This document shows positions 15,705 to 24,686 of a stretch of DNA of 64,000 nt, piece after piece. A program made the position numbers and the translations under genes. The stretch spans positions 124,001 through 188,000 of the forward strand of contig NZ_VUMV01000006.1 in assembly GCF_009696005.1 (NCBI RefSeq), written 5' to 3'. The notes beneath the pieces are model-generated. The model was given only the letters and a program-made list of their open reading frames with translations. It had not been told where the DNA came from and made no database searches. Source of the stretch: Bilifractor porci. GTDB lineage: Bacteria > Bacillota > Clostridia > Lachnospirales > Lachnospiraceae. Numbering within the stretch: the stretch's first letter is position 1; every line of letters begins with the position of its first letter.

Positions 15705-15783
15705 ATTGGCTGTTGTCTTTTTAAGAATAGTTGGAGACGCTGATTGCGGAACAAGTGTTCAGCTATCTTAGAAAGGAGTAGCC
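15705..15783 (+). promoter_or_regulatory. Second copy of the element's leader motif
   Basis: ATTGGCTGTTGTCTTT (15705-15720), GATTGCGGA (15742-15750), an overlapping palindrome GAACA-AG-TGTTC (15749-15760) and AGTAGCC (15777-15783) follow in the same order as in the rep leader (12589, 12642, 12652 and 12693). The palindromes differ in sequence but not in position. No TATAAT follows here, so the shared feature is probably an operator or RNA element. GAAAGGAG is the ribosome site of the next gene. Confidence 0.5.
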
Positions 15784-15784
15784 T

Positions 15785-16018
15785 ATGGCAAGATACGAAG
15801 AAGTCGAAAGCATGATTGAGGAAATGGAAAACAAGGGTTATGGTTGTATGTTTGCCGACCTCGGTTCTGAAAAGCAAGTACCTTATGAAATGTTTTCGGA
15901 AAAGATGACCGAGAGTGTCACAGCGTTGTACTTCGTTACGATGACAGACGACATTTTCAAGAATGGATTGGAAAGTCTGGACGGTATCGAGTACGTCAGA
16001 AAGGAAGTGTCCTTATGA
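15785..16018 (+). CDS. Small hypothetical acidic protein
   Basis: A 77-residue acidic protein without recognisable motifs. GAAAGGAG lies before the start. The stop overlaps the serine recombinase start by four bases (ATGA), indicating coupled translation and perhaps a regulatory partner of that recombinase. It could be a small inhibitor or directionality factor, but this is only positional inference. Confidence 0.6.
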   Translation: MARYEEVESMIEEMENKGYGCMFADLGSEKQVPYEMFSEKMTESVTALYFVTMTDDIFKNGLESLDGIEYVRKEVSL

Positions 16019-16656
16019 AGATTGTTGCATACCACAGAACAAGTACCACCGACCAACACCTTGACAGAGGGATTGCGGAAATCACGAGGTATTGTAAAGA
16101 CAACGGCGTGAAACTGTATCGGAATAAGGTTTACACCGACCAGCAGACGGGAAAGAATTTCAACCGCCCCCGATACCAGATGTTGAAAGAGGAAATCCTT
16201 GAAAACGGCGATACGCTGATTGTCACGGAGTTAGACAGGCTTGGACGGAATAAAAAGGCAACAATGGAAGAATTACGCTATTTCCAAGACAACAATATCC
16301 GAGTTATGGTGCTGGAACTGCCGACCACGCTGACAGATGTTTCCAATATGGAAAACACGCTTGCCAAGATGATGTTGGAAACTATCAACAATATGATGTT
16401 GGAATTGTATGCGAGTATGGCACAGGCAGAAATGGAGAAAAAGGAAAAAAGACAGCGTGAGGGTATTGAGGCGATGAAAGCAAGAGGCGAATGGGAACGC
16501 TATGGCAGGCCAAGAGCAATGACGATTGAAGTGTTTTCAGAGCATTACAAGGCAGTTACCAACGGAGAAAAACGACCGTTTGAGTTAATGCACGAATTAG
16601 GACTGAATACGGCTACGTTCTACCGTTATGCTAAGGAAGTTAGACAGGGGGCATGA
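16015..16656 (+). CDS. Serine recombinase of the resolvase/invertase type
   Basis: A 213-residue small serine recombinase. The N terminus carries YHRTSTTDQ with the nucleophile Ser10 and Arg8. The second arginine motif is ELDRLGRN (about 72-79), followed by the long E helix rich in Met/Leu and a basic hinge. The C-terminal part (about 165-213) contains an HTH ending in LNTATFYRYAKEV. The length matches resolvases, which resolve dimers or invert segments. With a tyrosine integrase also present, it more likely handles multimers of the excised circle or switches a segment. Confidence 0.88.
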   Translation: MKIVAYHRTSTTDQHLDRGIAEITRYCKDNGVKLYRNKVYTDQQTGKNFNRPRYQMLKEEILENGDTLIVTELDRLGRNKKATMEELRYFQDNNIRVMVLELPTTLTDVSNMENTLAKMMLETINNMMLELYASMAQAEMEKKEKRQREGIEAMKARGEWERYGRPRAMTIEVFSEHYKAVTNGEKRPFELMHELGLNTATFYRYAKEVRQGA

Positions 16657-16659
16657 ATT

Positions 16660-17106
16660 ATGGCGAATATTACAAGATTAACAACAAAAAGCGGAACTGT
16701 CGTATATTCCATCAAAATGTATATCGGCAGAGATCCAATCAAGAAATCCAATGTGTTAAAGCAGATACGCTACACACCGACACAGGATATTGACGAAGCC
16801 TTACAGTTGCAGGAAGTCAAAGAATTTGCAGAGATTGCAACGGTTATGTGGAAGAAGCACTATAAAGAGACTGGCGAATATAACGACCGCTCCCACAACC
16901 GAAAGCAAGCCCATATCGAGGTGGAAAGTCCGGATAAAGGGTATAAACGGATTTATGAGGTGTCAAAGCTCTATGGTGTTTCGGAGCGGACAATATCGAG
17001 AATGATAAAGGACGGCAAAATAAATGCAGTCAAGTCGGGAGACGCCAAAGTGCTGTTTGTAGAAGTAAAATCGCTTGAAGCGTATCTAAAAACCACATTC
17101 AACTAA
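16660..17106 (+). CDS. Integrase arm-binding-like domain fused to Xis-like HTH
   Basis: A 148-residue protein in two parts. Residues 1-45 (TRLTTKSGTVVYSIKMYIG...) resemble the three-stranded arm-type DNA-binding domain at the N terminus of Tn916/lambda-like integrases, and are similar in pattern to residues 1-40 of the integrase next door. Residues 98-147 (IYEVSKLYGVSERTISRMIKDG ... VKSLEAYL) form an excisionase-like HTH. No catalytic domain is present. It may compete with, or bridge, integrase arm sites to set direction. The start ATG 16660 lies just after the recombinase stop. Confidence 0.6.
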   Translation: MANITRLTTKSGTVVYSIKMYIGRDPIKKSNVLKQIRYTPTQDIDEALQLQEVKEFAEIATVMWKKHYKETGEYNDRSHNRKQAHIEVESPDKGYKRIYEVSKLYGVSERTISRMIKDGKINAVKSGDAKVLFVEVKSLEAYLKTTFN

Positions 17107-17146
17107 GGGTAAGTGTTCAGAGCATAGAAAAGGAAAAGATGAAGAA

Positions 17147-18460
17147 ATGGCATCAGTTAAAAGAGTTGAAAAGAAAAACGGTCAAGTGGTGTACCGTATC
17201 AGAGTATCGCTCGGAGAAGATAAGTCGGGAAAACAGATTGTAAAAGTCAGCACCTATACGGTCAAGCAGACCGCCACCCCGAAGCAACAGGAACGAGAAG
17301 CCAACCAATATGCTATGGCATTAGAGGATAGATTGAAAAACGGCGAGAGCTACGAGGGCGAAGAAATGTCGTTTGAGGATTATGCGGAGAAATGGCTTGC
17401 CAATGCTAAGACAGAACTTGCATACTCCACCTATGAGAGTTATACCCATATCATCAATGATGTAATACTGCCCCATTTCAAGACATACAAGGTGGCAAGA
17501 ATACGGACACCGAATATTGAGATATTTTATAAATCGCTGATGGGGCGGTATTCTAACGGCTCCATCCGTAAGATTGCAAACGTAATGAGCGGAATGTTCC
17601 GAACGGCAGTACGTTGGCAGATGATACAGATAAACCCGTGTCGAGATGCCAAAGTGCCAAAGAATGATGAGGAAGAACCGCAGTTAAAATTCTTCACGCC
17701 TGAACAGTCATTGATGTTTCTTGAAACGCTGAATACAAGATTTTACCGAAAGGTCAGAGGACATCAAAGAATTGATGACACGGGCAAGCCATATAATGTG
17801 GCAGATTATCAAGAGCCATACCAGACTTCGACACAGTTGATAGTGTTTTATACCCTGTCGTTATACTGCGGTTTTCGAAAGGGCGAGACACTTGCACTCC
17901 ATTGGAGCGATATTGATTTCGAGAAAAGAGAAATCCATATATCAAAGTCAGTCGGGATGTCCGAAGACGGTATTGTATTGAAAAAACCCAAAACGGCAAC
18001 ATCGGTTCGGACAGTCAGTTTTCCCGCCGCCATTGTTCCTTTGCTGAAGCAGTATCGTCAAGAATACAATATCTATCGCTTGAGTACAGGGGATAAATGG
18101 CAAGGCAACGGAAACCTGTTTATACAGTGGAACGGGAAGATTATGGACCGCTCTACGCCATACCACTATTTCAAACATCATATTGAGTTTGTAAATAAAT
18201 GGATAAAGGAACACGAGGGTGAAGCAAAGGAAAGAGGATTCGAGGAACTTCCGACCATTCCACTTCACGGATTGCGGCATTCGTGTGCAACATTGCTAAA
18301 CTACCTTGACATCAACCTGATTGATATTAGCAAGATACTCGGTCATGCGAAAAGCTCCACGACAATGGATATATATGCCCATAGTTTTGAAAAGCAGAAC
18401 AAAGAGGCGGCAAACAAGATAGACGATTTTCTGGAGCAGAGCGCAGGCAAGGCAGTATAG
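17147..18460 (+). CDS. int: Tyrosine-family integrase
   Basis: A 437-residue phage/ICE-type integrase with all catalytic residues: Arg244 (CGFRKGE), the beta-hairpin lysine near 279-282, His374 and Arg377 (HGLRH), His400 (LGH) and nucleophile Tyr410 (MDIYAH). The N terminus has an arm-binding region (1-40) and a SAM-like core-binding domain (about 70-165). It lies beside attR and points at it, a common position for tRNA-targeting integrases. It should catalyse insertion into the tRNA-Thr 3' half and excision with an Xis partner. Confidence 0.95.
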   Translation: MASVKRVEKKNGQVVYRIRVSLGEDKSGKQIVKVSTYTVKQTATPKQQEREANQYAMALEDRLKNGESYEGEEMSFEDYAEKWLANAKTELAYSTYESYTHIINDVILPHFKTYKVARIRTPNIEIFYKSLMGRYSNGSIRKIANVMSGMFRTAVRWQMIQINPCRDAKVPKNDEEEPQLKFFTPEQSLMFLETLNTRFYRKVRGHQRIDDTGKPYNVADYQEPYQTSTQLIVFYTLSLYCGFRKGETLALHWSDIDFEKREIHISKSVGMSEDGIVLKKPKTATSVRTVSFPAAIVPLLKQYRQEYNIYRLSTGDKWQGNGNLFIQWNGKIMDRSTPYHYFKHHIEFVNKWIKEHEGEAKERGFEELPTIPLHGLRHSCATLLNYLDINLIDISKILGHAKSSTTMDIYAHSFEKQNKEAANKIDDFLEQSAGKAV

Positions 18461-18486
18461 ATAAAATCCCTCTTTTCGGCGGAGAG

Positions 18487-18525
18487 GTTCGAGCATTGGA
18501 AAAACTCCGAGGCTCGGACTTTTTT
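18487..18525 (+). terminator. Terminator of the integrase operon
   Basis: GTTCGAGC (18487-18494) pairs over eight bases, one of them G-T, with GCTCGGAC (18512-18519), followed by six T's. Confidence 0.6.
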
Positions 18526-18732
18526 CGTCAAGAGGATTGACAGAAGCATACGAAACGCCTTACAATCAGAAAGCGATGTTAGCTGACGCTTGGATGTGTT
18601 CAGATTTTGTTCAGAAAGTTACGATGAACAAGAACACAGCACCTTACACTACCGAAAGAAAAGTCCGTGAAAAGGCGGTTTTTCAAGGAATTACGGAAAG
18701 CCAGAATAAACGAGAAAAAGCGTTCCTGCTTT

Positions 18733-18796
18733 TTGGTAAGGATGAGGTCACCAGTTCGATTCTGGTTATCAGCTCGAGGCGCCAGGCATCAGCCGG
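18733..18796 (+). repeat. attR
   Basis: Copy of the tRNA-Thr 3' half from the anticodon loop (18733-18775 identical to attL), one mismatch at 18776, then 20 identical bases. The tRNA 5' half is absent here, so this copy makes no tRNA. Confidence 0.88.
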
Positions 18797-18806
18797 GCGC
18801 CTTTAT
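18777..18806 (+). terminator. Original tRNA-Thr terminator, displaced by the element
   Basis: AGGCGCC (18777-18783) pairs perfectly with GGCGCCT (18796-18802), followed by a T-rich TTTATT. At attL only the 5' arm and loop are present; the 3' arm is interrupted. Confidence 0.75.
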
Positions 18807-18848
18807 TCATATCACACACTTTTTTGTTCGATTAAGATGAGGAGCCCC

Positions 18849-19823
18849 ATGAAATATTCCGTTATTGTCCCCTGCTACAATACCCAGGATATTTTCGACC
18901 AGGAGCTTGCGGGTATCTGCGATGTGTTCCGCAGCCGTCTGCATACCGACAGCTTCGAGGTAATTCTGGTCAACGACTGTTCCCCGGATCCGAAGACGCT
19001 GCCTTTTCTGAAAGAAATGCGGCTGAAGTATCCTTTCGTAAAGCTGGTAGATCTGGTGAAGAATACCGGCCAGGCGAACGCCCAGCTGGCAGCCATGCAT
19101 TATGTCACAGGAGAGATCGTGGTAAACCTGGACGATGACATGCAGACGCGGCCGGACAACATACCGGTCCTTCTGGAAAAACTGGAAGAGGGGTATGATG
19201 TCGTATTCGGCAGATACTTTCATAAGAAGCACAGTGCGATCCGCCGTTTGTTTACCCGGATGGACGATTCGTTTGAGACCATGTTTCTGAACAAACCGAA
19301 GAACCTTTCCTGCACCAGCTTCTGGGTCGCCAGACGCTACGTGATCAATGAGATTATCAACTATAAATTCGCGTATTCCTTTATGGAAGGACTGTTCCTC
19401 CGGACCACGCGGAAAATGACAAACGTGGACATCGAGCACTATGACAGGGTGGAGGGAAAGTCGGGGTATACCTTCCGGTCCCTCCTGAAGCTCTGGTCCA
19501 ATTTCACGAATTTTACGGTGAAACCGCTGCGGATTGCAGGGGTGGCCGGGGTTATCACGGTTTTGTTTGCCTTTATTTTCATGCTGGTCACTATTTTCCA
19601 CCGGATTGCCGATCCGACCATTCCTCAGGGATATTCCGCCCTGATGTGTGTCATCCTGTTCTTTTTCGGTATGGTGATGATGATGCTCGGAATCATGGGA
19701 GAATATATCGGCAGAATTTTTATGTGTATCAATTCCGCTCCACAGTTTGTGGTGAAAAAGGTCTATGAAAAAACAGAAAGCGGCGCAGGAGAAGAGGAGG
19801 GTTCAGAATGCAGAAAAGACTGA
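18849..19823 (+). CDS. GtrB-like family 2 glycosyltransferase
   Basis: A 324-residue enzyme starting SVIVPCYN, with VNDCSPD (about residue 42), the donor-site NLDDDMQ motif (about 92-98) and two C-terminal membrane helices, as in GtrB/ArnC-type transferases that load sugars onto polyprenyl phosphate. ATG 18849 is chosen from the canonical start of the fold and AGGAG four bases upstream. The open frame continues upstream through attR into the element, but that part is not homologous. It is similar in layout to the truncated gene at the window start. It overlaps the ATP-grasp gene by 16 bases. Confidence 0.88.
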   Translation: MKYSVIVPCYNTQDIFDQELAGICDVFRSRLHTDSFEVILVNDCSPDPKTLPFLKEMRLKYPFVKLVDLVKNTGQANAQLAAMHYVTGEIVVNLDDDMQTRPDNIPVLLEKLEEGYDVVFGRYFHKKHSAIRRLFTRMDDSFETMFLNKPKNLSCTSFWVARRYVINEIINYKFAYSFMEGLFLRTTRKMTNVDIEHYDRVEGKSGYTFRSLLKLWSNFTNFTVKPLRIAGVAGVITVLFAFIFMLVTIFHRIADPTIPQGYSALMCVILFFFGMVMMMLGIMGEYIGRIFMCINSAPQFVVKKVYEKTESGAGEEEGSECRKD

Positions 19824-21094
19824 TGATATTGGGAACACTCTTCGAGATGACGGAGCTGGTAAAAAAGGCAAAAGCCAGAGGCTGTTACACAGTAGTCTGC
19901 GACGGGAACGCGGACGGACCGGCGCGTACCTGGGCGGATAGAGACTATGTGGCGGATGTCCGGGATGTAGACCGGATTGCGGAAATCTGTAAAAAAGAAA
20001 AAATTAATGCCATCATCACAAGCTTTTCTGACATTATGTTTGAGATGATGGTGCGGATCGCCGATCGGGCGGGAATCCCCTGCTATGCTGTTCCGGCCAT
20101 GCTTCCGGCTTACCGGGATAAGCAGGTGACAAAGAAAATCTGCCGGGAACTGGGGCTTCATGTTCCGGAATTCCGCCGGACGAAAGCCGAAGAGTGGCTC
20201 CCCGGTTCAGGCTCCGGGAAAGAGGGGCAGGAGCCCTGGAATATTTTCCCTGCCGTCATAAAGCCGGTCAATTCCTATGGATCCCGCGGCCTTCAGGTCG
20301 TCTGGAGTCCGGAAGAGATCCGGGAGTGGTTCCGCCGGACAGACCCGGAGCTGATTCACGGAGAGGCTCTTCTGGAGAGCGTGTCCCGCGGGCAGGAGCT
20401 GAATGCCCAGGCCGCCGTCGTGGACGGAAAAGTGCAGCTGCTCTCGCTGGCAGACCGGATGACCGCAGAGTTGGACCGGAACACCATCCGGGTCAATTAC
20501 GCGAATATTTATCCCTCGCGTTATTTTGACCAGGCAGCGCCGGCTGTGACCGATATTCTGCAGAGATACGTGGAGAAAACCGGGCAGAAGCAGGGACCTT
20601 TGGCCATGCAGTGTTTCTGGGACGGGACAAACATAGAAATCGGGGAGATTGCCGCCCGCTTCTTCGGATTTGAACACGAGCTGACCGAATATACCACAGG
20701 TCTTTCGCTGGAGGATTACCTTCTGGATCTGGTCTGCAGTCCGGATCACGGGAGAGAACGCCTGCGCGGACACAATCCCAGGGGCAGCGGCTGCGCCGCC
20801 GGTATCTACCTGACAAGCGTAAGACCCGGAAAAATAGAAAATCAGGACAGTGTTCTGGAACTGGCACAGCAGAAGGAAACCGTCGGTTTCCATCCTTTCT
20901 ATAAAGAAGGGGATGAGGTCGGGCGGTTCGGTCCTGCGCCCTATTATGCCCGCTGTTATCTCCGGACAGAAAACAGAGCGCAGATGGACGCAAAGATATG
21001 CGCCGTCATGAAAAAAGTACATGCGTTCGGGGAGAACGGGGAAGAACTTTTGTACCGCCCGGATTTACAGAAAACGGACATGCATGTAAAATAG
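19808..21094 (+). CDS. ATP-grasp domain ligase
   Basis: A 428-residue protein with a Rossmann-like pre-ATP-grasp part (residues 1-110, starting RLMILGTLFEM) and an ATP-grasp fold (about 115-330): DKQVTKKICRELG, VIKPVNSYGSRGL as the glycine-rich lysine strand, and a metal/ATP site around NIEIGEIAARFFG. Members join a carboxylate to an amine or thiol through an acyl phosphate; carbamoyl-phosphate-synthase-like and peptide-ligase branches look like this. It is translationally coupled to the glycosyltransferase and followed by an extracytoplasmic amidase-like gene. It may add an amino acid to a sugar or peptide; the substrate is unknown. Confidence 0.85.
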   Translation: MQKRLMILGTLFEMTELVKKAKARGCYTVVCDGNADGPARTWADRDYVADVRDVDRIAEICKKEKINAIITSFSDIMFEMMVRIADRAGIPCYAVPAMLPAYRDKQVTKKICRELGLHVPEFRRTKAEEWLPGSGSGKEGQEPWNIFPAVIKPVNSYGSRGLQVVWSPEEIREWFRRTDPELIHGEALLESVSRGQELNAQAAVVDGKVQLLSLADRMTAELDRNTIRVNYANIYPSRYFDQAAPAVTDILQRYVEKTGQKQGPLAMQCFWDGTNIEIGEIAARFFGFEHELTEYTTGLSLEDYLLDLVCSPDHGRERLRGHNPRGSGCAAGIYLTSVRPGKIENQDSVLELAQQKETVGFHPFYKEGDEVGRFGPAPYYARCYLRTENRAQMDAKICAVMKKVHAFGENGEELLYRPDLQKTDMHVK

Positions 21095-21197
21095 TACTGA
21101 ATCTGAATGCAGGCATGCTTCTGTCTCTGCCTTACCGCGGAACGAATAGAAAGATGGCAGATAGTTTTCTTTTTTGTAATGAAAGAAGAGGAATACT

Positions 21198-21932
21198 ATG
21201 ATGATCCGCCGGAAAAAATGGATTTCATTTCTAGTCGTAGTGCTGGTACTGCTTTTCTGTGTTCCCCTCGGTTCCCATGTCCGGTACCGGAAACCAGTTA
21301 TTGCTGTTGTGGCATCCGCCTCAGGCAATCTGGGCCAGATTCTGGTGCATGTGCTGAATCAGTACGGGGCTGACGCCAGGCTGGTAGACAACAATAGAGG
21401 TTCAGTGCGTGACTACGATGCCCTGGTGATACCGGGCGGAGAGGATGTCGACCCTGCCTTTTACGGACAGGCCAATATGTCCTCGCGGAACCTGAATCCC
21501 AATGAGGACAGGCTCCAGATGGAAGCTGTCAGAACATTTGTTCAGGCAAAAAAGCCGGTTCTCGGCATCTGCCGCGGCAGCCAGATTATCAACGTGGCGC
21601 TGGGAGGCACGCTGCGCCAGCAGATCGACGGGCACATGAAGGCCATGCGCAAGGTGGATATCTGGAAATCCTCCACCTTCCGGTGCGTTCTCGGCCGGGA
21701 TTATAACGGAATGCATTATCACCACCAGTGCATAGATAAGCTGGCGGACGGGCTGATCAGCACGCAGGCGGATGCTGTGGATGGTTGTCTGGAAGGATTT
21801 CAGCATCAGTCACTTCCCGTCTACGGGTTTCAATGGCATCCGGAAATGACAGAATCCAGCAAAAGGGCGGTTTTTCGCTTCTTTGTGCATATCTGTGAGC
21901 TTTCAGAGAGCGACGGAACACCGTTTCATTGA
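21198..21932 (+). CDS. Membrane-anchored peptidase C26 / class I GATase-like hydrolase
   Basis: A 244-residue protein with the fold of PuuD-type gamma-glutamyl hydrolases: IPGGEDVDP (78-86), nucleophile Cys125 in GICRGSQ, and His214 and Glu216 in FQWHPE. Unlike cytoplasmic PuuD it begins with a basic segment and a hydrophobic helix (about 9-25), predicting export or an N-terminal anchor with the domain outside. It follows the ATP-grasp ligase, so it may trim or reverse a gamma-glutamyl or similar bond at the surface. GAAGAGGA precedes the start. Confidence 0.8.
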   Translation: MMIRRKKWISFLVVVLVLLFCVPLGSHVRYRKPVIAVVASASGNLGQILVHVLNQYGADARLVDNNRGSVRDYDALVIPGGEDVDPAFYGQANMSSRNLNPNEDRLQMEAVRTFVQAKKPVLGICRGSQIINVALGGTLRQQIDGHMKAMRKVDIWKSSTFRCVLGRDYNGMHYHHQCIDKLADGLISTQADAVDGCLEGFQHQSLPVYGFQWHPEMTESSKRAVFRFFVHICELSESDGTPFH

Positions 21933-21990
21933 CAGAAGGAACCGGATGCTTTAGAATTCCACTATAAAAAAGATCAAATGTGGGGAATTT

Positions 21991-22734
21991 ATGTCTGTAA
22001 AAAAATTCTTTCAGAAATTCGGCAAGCTGATCCTTCTGATTGCGCTGCTGGTTCTGATTATTATTATTCTATGGGCTCTTTTCGGGGATTCTCTTCCGGC
22101 TCTGTTTCATCTGCTGAAGGAGGGGGACGAGGAGGCAATCGAGGCCTACATCCAGCAGGAGGGATTCTGGAAAGGGGCGCTGGCAGTGATTGCCATGTCC
22201 GCGCTGCAGGTTGTCAGTATCGTACTTCCCGGATTTGCCATTCAGATCGCAGCCGGAATTATCTACGGGGGCGTCCGGTCCTTTTTTATGTGCTACTTCG
22301 GTTTTATTCTGGGGAATGTTCTGGTGTTCGGCTTCGCAAGAAAAATGGGAAACCAGATTTCCAACATCGCCAATATTGACAAGCCGAAGAATAACTGGAT
22401 CCGGGAAAAGATGGCTTCGGCCAACCCGGCCTTCGTGGTGGGGTTTGTCAACCTGCTTCCGATCCTTCCGAACGGGATTATCCCTTATATTGCGGCCCGG
22501 TCCAGTATTCGTTCTTATGAGTATGTCATGGCAATCTGCGTCACAAGCTGGATTCAGATTTTGTTTAACTGCGCGGCCGGAGGATTCTTAAAACGCGGCC
22601 AGTACCTGTACATGTTCCTGGCACTTGGCATCCAGATCGGTCTGCTGGTTTTCGCGACTCTGAAGCGGAAATGGATTATATCCCTTATCCCCGGCGGAAA
22701 GAAAAAACAGCAGGACAGCCAACAGAAGCAGTAA
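21991..22734 (+). CDS. TVP38/TMEM64 (VTT domain) membrane protein
   Basis: A 247-residue polytopic protein with an N-terminal helix (about 11-32) and the VTT/SNARE-associated core: a re-entrant region around LPGFAIQIAAGIIYGG and a second hydrophobic block containing LLPILPNGIIPYIAA. VTT proteins related to DedA are linked to lipid scrambling, including undecaprenyl phosphate recycling in some members. That role would suit a polyprenyl-phosphate-based glycosylation locus, but here it is inference. The Lys/Gln-rich tail is cytoplasmic. Confidence 0.8.
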   Translation: MSVKKFFQKFGKLILLIALLVLIIIILWALFGDSLPALFHLLKEGDEEAIEAYIQQEGFWKGALAVIAMSALQVVSIVLPGFAIQIAAGIIYGGVRSFFMCYFGFILGNVLVFGFARKMGNQISNIANIDKPKNNWIREKMASANPAFVVGFVNLLPILPNGIIPYIAARSSIRSYEYVMAICVTSWIQILFNCAAGGFLKRGQYLYMFLALGIQIGLLVFATLKRKWIISLIPGGKKKQQDSQQKQ

Positions 22735-22840
22735 GACCGCATATTGATACGATAGCGGGAACCGCCGGCCAGTCTCCGGAGCAATCCGGATCTGGCCGCA
22801 GCATATTTCACATAAAGAGATTCAGAGACAGGAGTTCATC

Positions 22841-24550
22841 ATGGGAGAGAACAAAAAAGAAATCGCGGAGGAACCGGCAGAGGAAAAGGGAACAGTATCC
22901 CGAAATTTTATCGAACAGATCATCGACCAGGATCTCAAAGAGGGAAAGTACGATCAGATCTGCACCAGATTTCCGCCCGAACCGAACGGGTATCTTCACA
23001 TCGGTCATGCCAAATCAATTCTTCTGAACTACGGGATCGCAAAGGAATACGGAGGGAAATTCAATCTCCGCTTTGACGATACAAACCCCATGAAGGAACG
23101 GTCGGAATTTGTCGAGTCTATCCAGAGAGATGTAGCCTGGCTTGGCGCGGACTGGGAGGGACGGCTGTTCTTTGCTTCCAATTACTTCGACCAGATGTAT
23201 GAGGCGGCGGAAAAGCTGATCCGAAAAGGAAAAGCCTTCGTCTGCGATCTCTCTGCGGAAGAAATACGGGAATACAGGGGAACGCTCACAGAGCCCGGAA
23301 AGGAAAGCCCCTACCGGAACCGCTCCGTGGAGGAGAATCTGGATCTGTTCCGGAGAATGCGCGCCGGAGAATTCCCGGACGGGAGCAAGGTGCTGCGGGC
23401 AAAGATCGACATGGCCTCCCCGAATATTAACATGCGGGATCCGGTGATCTACCGGATTGCCAGGATGACGCACCATAACACGGGCGATAAGTGGTGCATC
23501 TACCCGATGTATGATTTTGCGCATCCGATTGAGGATGCCATTGAGGGCGTGACGCATTCTCTGTGTACGCTGGAGTTTGAGGATCACCGTCCGCTGTACA
23601 ACTGGGTGGTAACGGAGTTGGAATATCCGCATCCGCCGAAACAGATTGAGTTCGCAAAACTTTATCTGACCAATGTGGTGACCGGAAAACGGTATATCAA
23701 AAAACTGGTGGAAAACGGAACCGTAGACGGATGGGATGATCCCCGTCTGGTCACGATCGCCGCCCTGCGCAGGCGCGGCTACACGCCGGAGTCCATTCGG
23801 AAATTCGTAGAGCTGGCGGGGATTTCCAAGGCAAACAGCAGCACGGATTACGCCATGCTGGAATACTGCATCCGCGATGATCTGAAGCTGAAGGCTCCCC
23901 GCATGATGGCGGTGCTGGATCCCATCCGGCTGGTGATCGACAACTATCCGGAAGGGCAGACGGAGGAGCTGGAAGCCTCCAACAATCCGGAAAACGAGGC
24001 GTTGGGAACCCGGAAGATACCGTTCTCCAGGGAGCTGTTTATCGAGAGGAACGATTTCATGGAAGAACCTCCCCGGAAATATTTCCGCCTGTTTCCGGGA
24101 AATGAAGTCCGCCTTATGCATGCGTATTTTGTCAAATGCGTCGGCTTTGAAAAGGATGAAAACGGAAAAGTCACGGTCGTGCACTGTACTTACGATCCTG
24201 CCAGCAGGGGAGGAAACAGCCCGGACGGACGCAAGGTGAAAGGAACTATTCACTGGGTTAATGCCGCAACTGCGGGAAAGGTAACGGTCCGTCTGTACGA
24301 AAACCTGATCGACGAGACCAAGGGCGTCTATAATGAGGACGGCTCCATGAACATCAACCCGGATTCTCTGGAGATCCTGGAAAACTGCCGCGTGGAGCCT
24401 GCCCTGATGCAGGCAAAGGGATATGACAGCTTCCAGTTCATCCGGAACGGCTTCTTCTGCGCGGACGCAAAGCTGTCTGCGGAGGGAGCGCCGGTATTCG
24501 GGAGAATCGTATCGCTGAAAAGTTCCTTCCGCCTGCCTGGCACACACTGA
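22841..24550 (+). CDS. glnS: Glutaminyl-tRNA synthetase
   Basis: A 569-residue class I synthetase charging tRNA-Gln. The HIGH signature appears in [15 protein letters not shown] (about residue 46), the acceptor-recognition motif as RFDDTNP, and the second signature region as [10 protein letters not shown] followed by GWDDPR. The C-terminal anticodon-binding beta barrels are complete, ending near [10 protein letters not shown]. Length fits the bacterial family. A good AGGAG precedes the start, and a strong terminator lies after the stop. Confidence 0.96.
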   Translation: MGENKKEIAEEPAEEKGTVSRNFIEQIIDQDLKEGKYDQICTRFPPEPNGYLHIGHAKSILLNYGIAKEYGGKFNLRFDDTNPMKERSEFVESIQRDVAWLGADWEGRLFFASNYFDQMYEAAEKLIRKGKAFVCDLSAEEIREYRGTLTEPGKESPYRNRSVEENLDLFRRMRAGEFPDGSKVLRAKIDMASPNINMRDPVIYRIARMTHHNTGDKWCIYPMYDFAHPIEDAIEGVTHSLCTLEFEDHRPLYNWVVTELEYPHPPKQIEFAKLYLTNVVTGKRYIKKLVENGTVDGWDDPRLVTIAALRRRGYTPESIRKFVELAGISKANSSTDYAMLEYCIRDDLKLKAPRMMAVLDPIRLVIDNYPEGQTEELEASNNPENEALGTRKIPFSRELFIERNDFMEEPPRKYFRLFPGNEVRLMHAYFVKCVGFEKDENGKVTVVHCTYDPASRGGNSPDGRKVKGTIHWVNAATAGKVTVRLYENLIDETKGVYNEDGSMNINPDSLEILENCRVEPALMQAKGYDSFQFIRNGFFCADAKLSAEGAPVFGRIVSLKSSFRLPGTH

Positions 24551-24613
24551 GAAGAAATGCAGATGATACGGGCAGAAGAAAATATCCGTACAGAATGATA
24601 CAGATCTGTTTCT

Positions 24614-24641
24614 GGGCTGCTGCTTGCGCGGCAGCCTTTTT
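24614..24641 (+). terminator. glnS terminator
   Basis: GGCTGCTGC and GCGGCAGCC form a near-perfect hairpin with loop TTGC, followed by TTTTT. Confidence 0.8.
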
Positions 24642-24686
24642 CCTGATGAAAACCGGATTTTCCACATTCCGGGGAGAGGAGTAACC

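Larger units (their letters stand above)
10865..18796 (+). mobile_element. Integrated element in tRNA-Thr, ~7.87 kb, IME or phage-satellite type
   Basis: The element is bounded by direct repeats of the tRNA-Thr 3' half (attL 10865-10928, attR 18733-18796), giving one unit of about 7,868 bases. Gene order is RHH protein (minus strand), unknown, small Cys-rich protein, Rep-like protein, three small genes, Xis-like HTH, unknown, serine recombinase, arm-binding/HTH fusion and tyrosine integrase next to attR. The interior is more AT-rich than the flanks. I find no relaxase, coupling ATPase, capsid, portal or terminase large subunit. It therefore looks like an integrative element dependent on a helper, or a satellite with its own replication. 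Confidence 0.85.

Noticed and set aside
18537-18848. An N-terminal extension of the GtrB-like protein through attR
   Set aside because: It runs through integrase terminator, att site and tRNA terminator sequence; the enzyme fold begins at 18849. The open frame is a chance product of the insertion.
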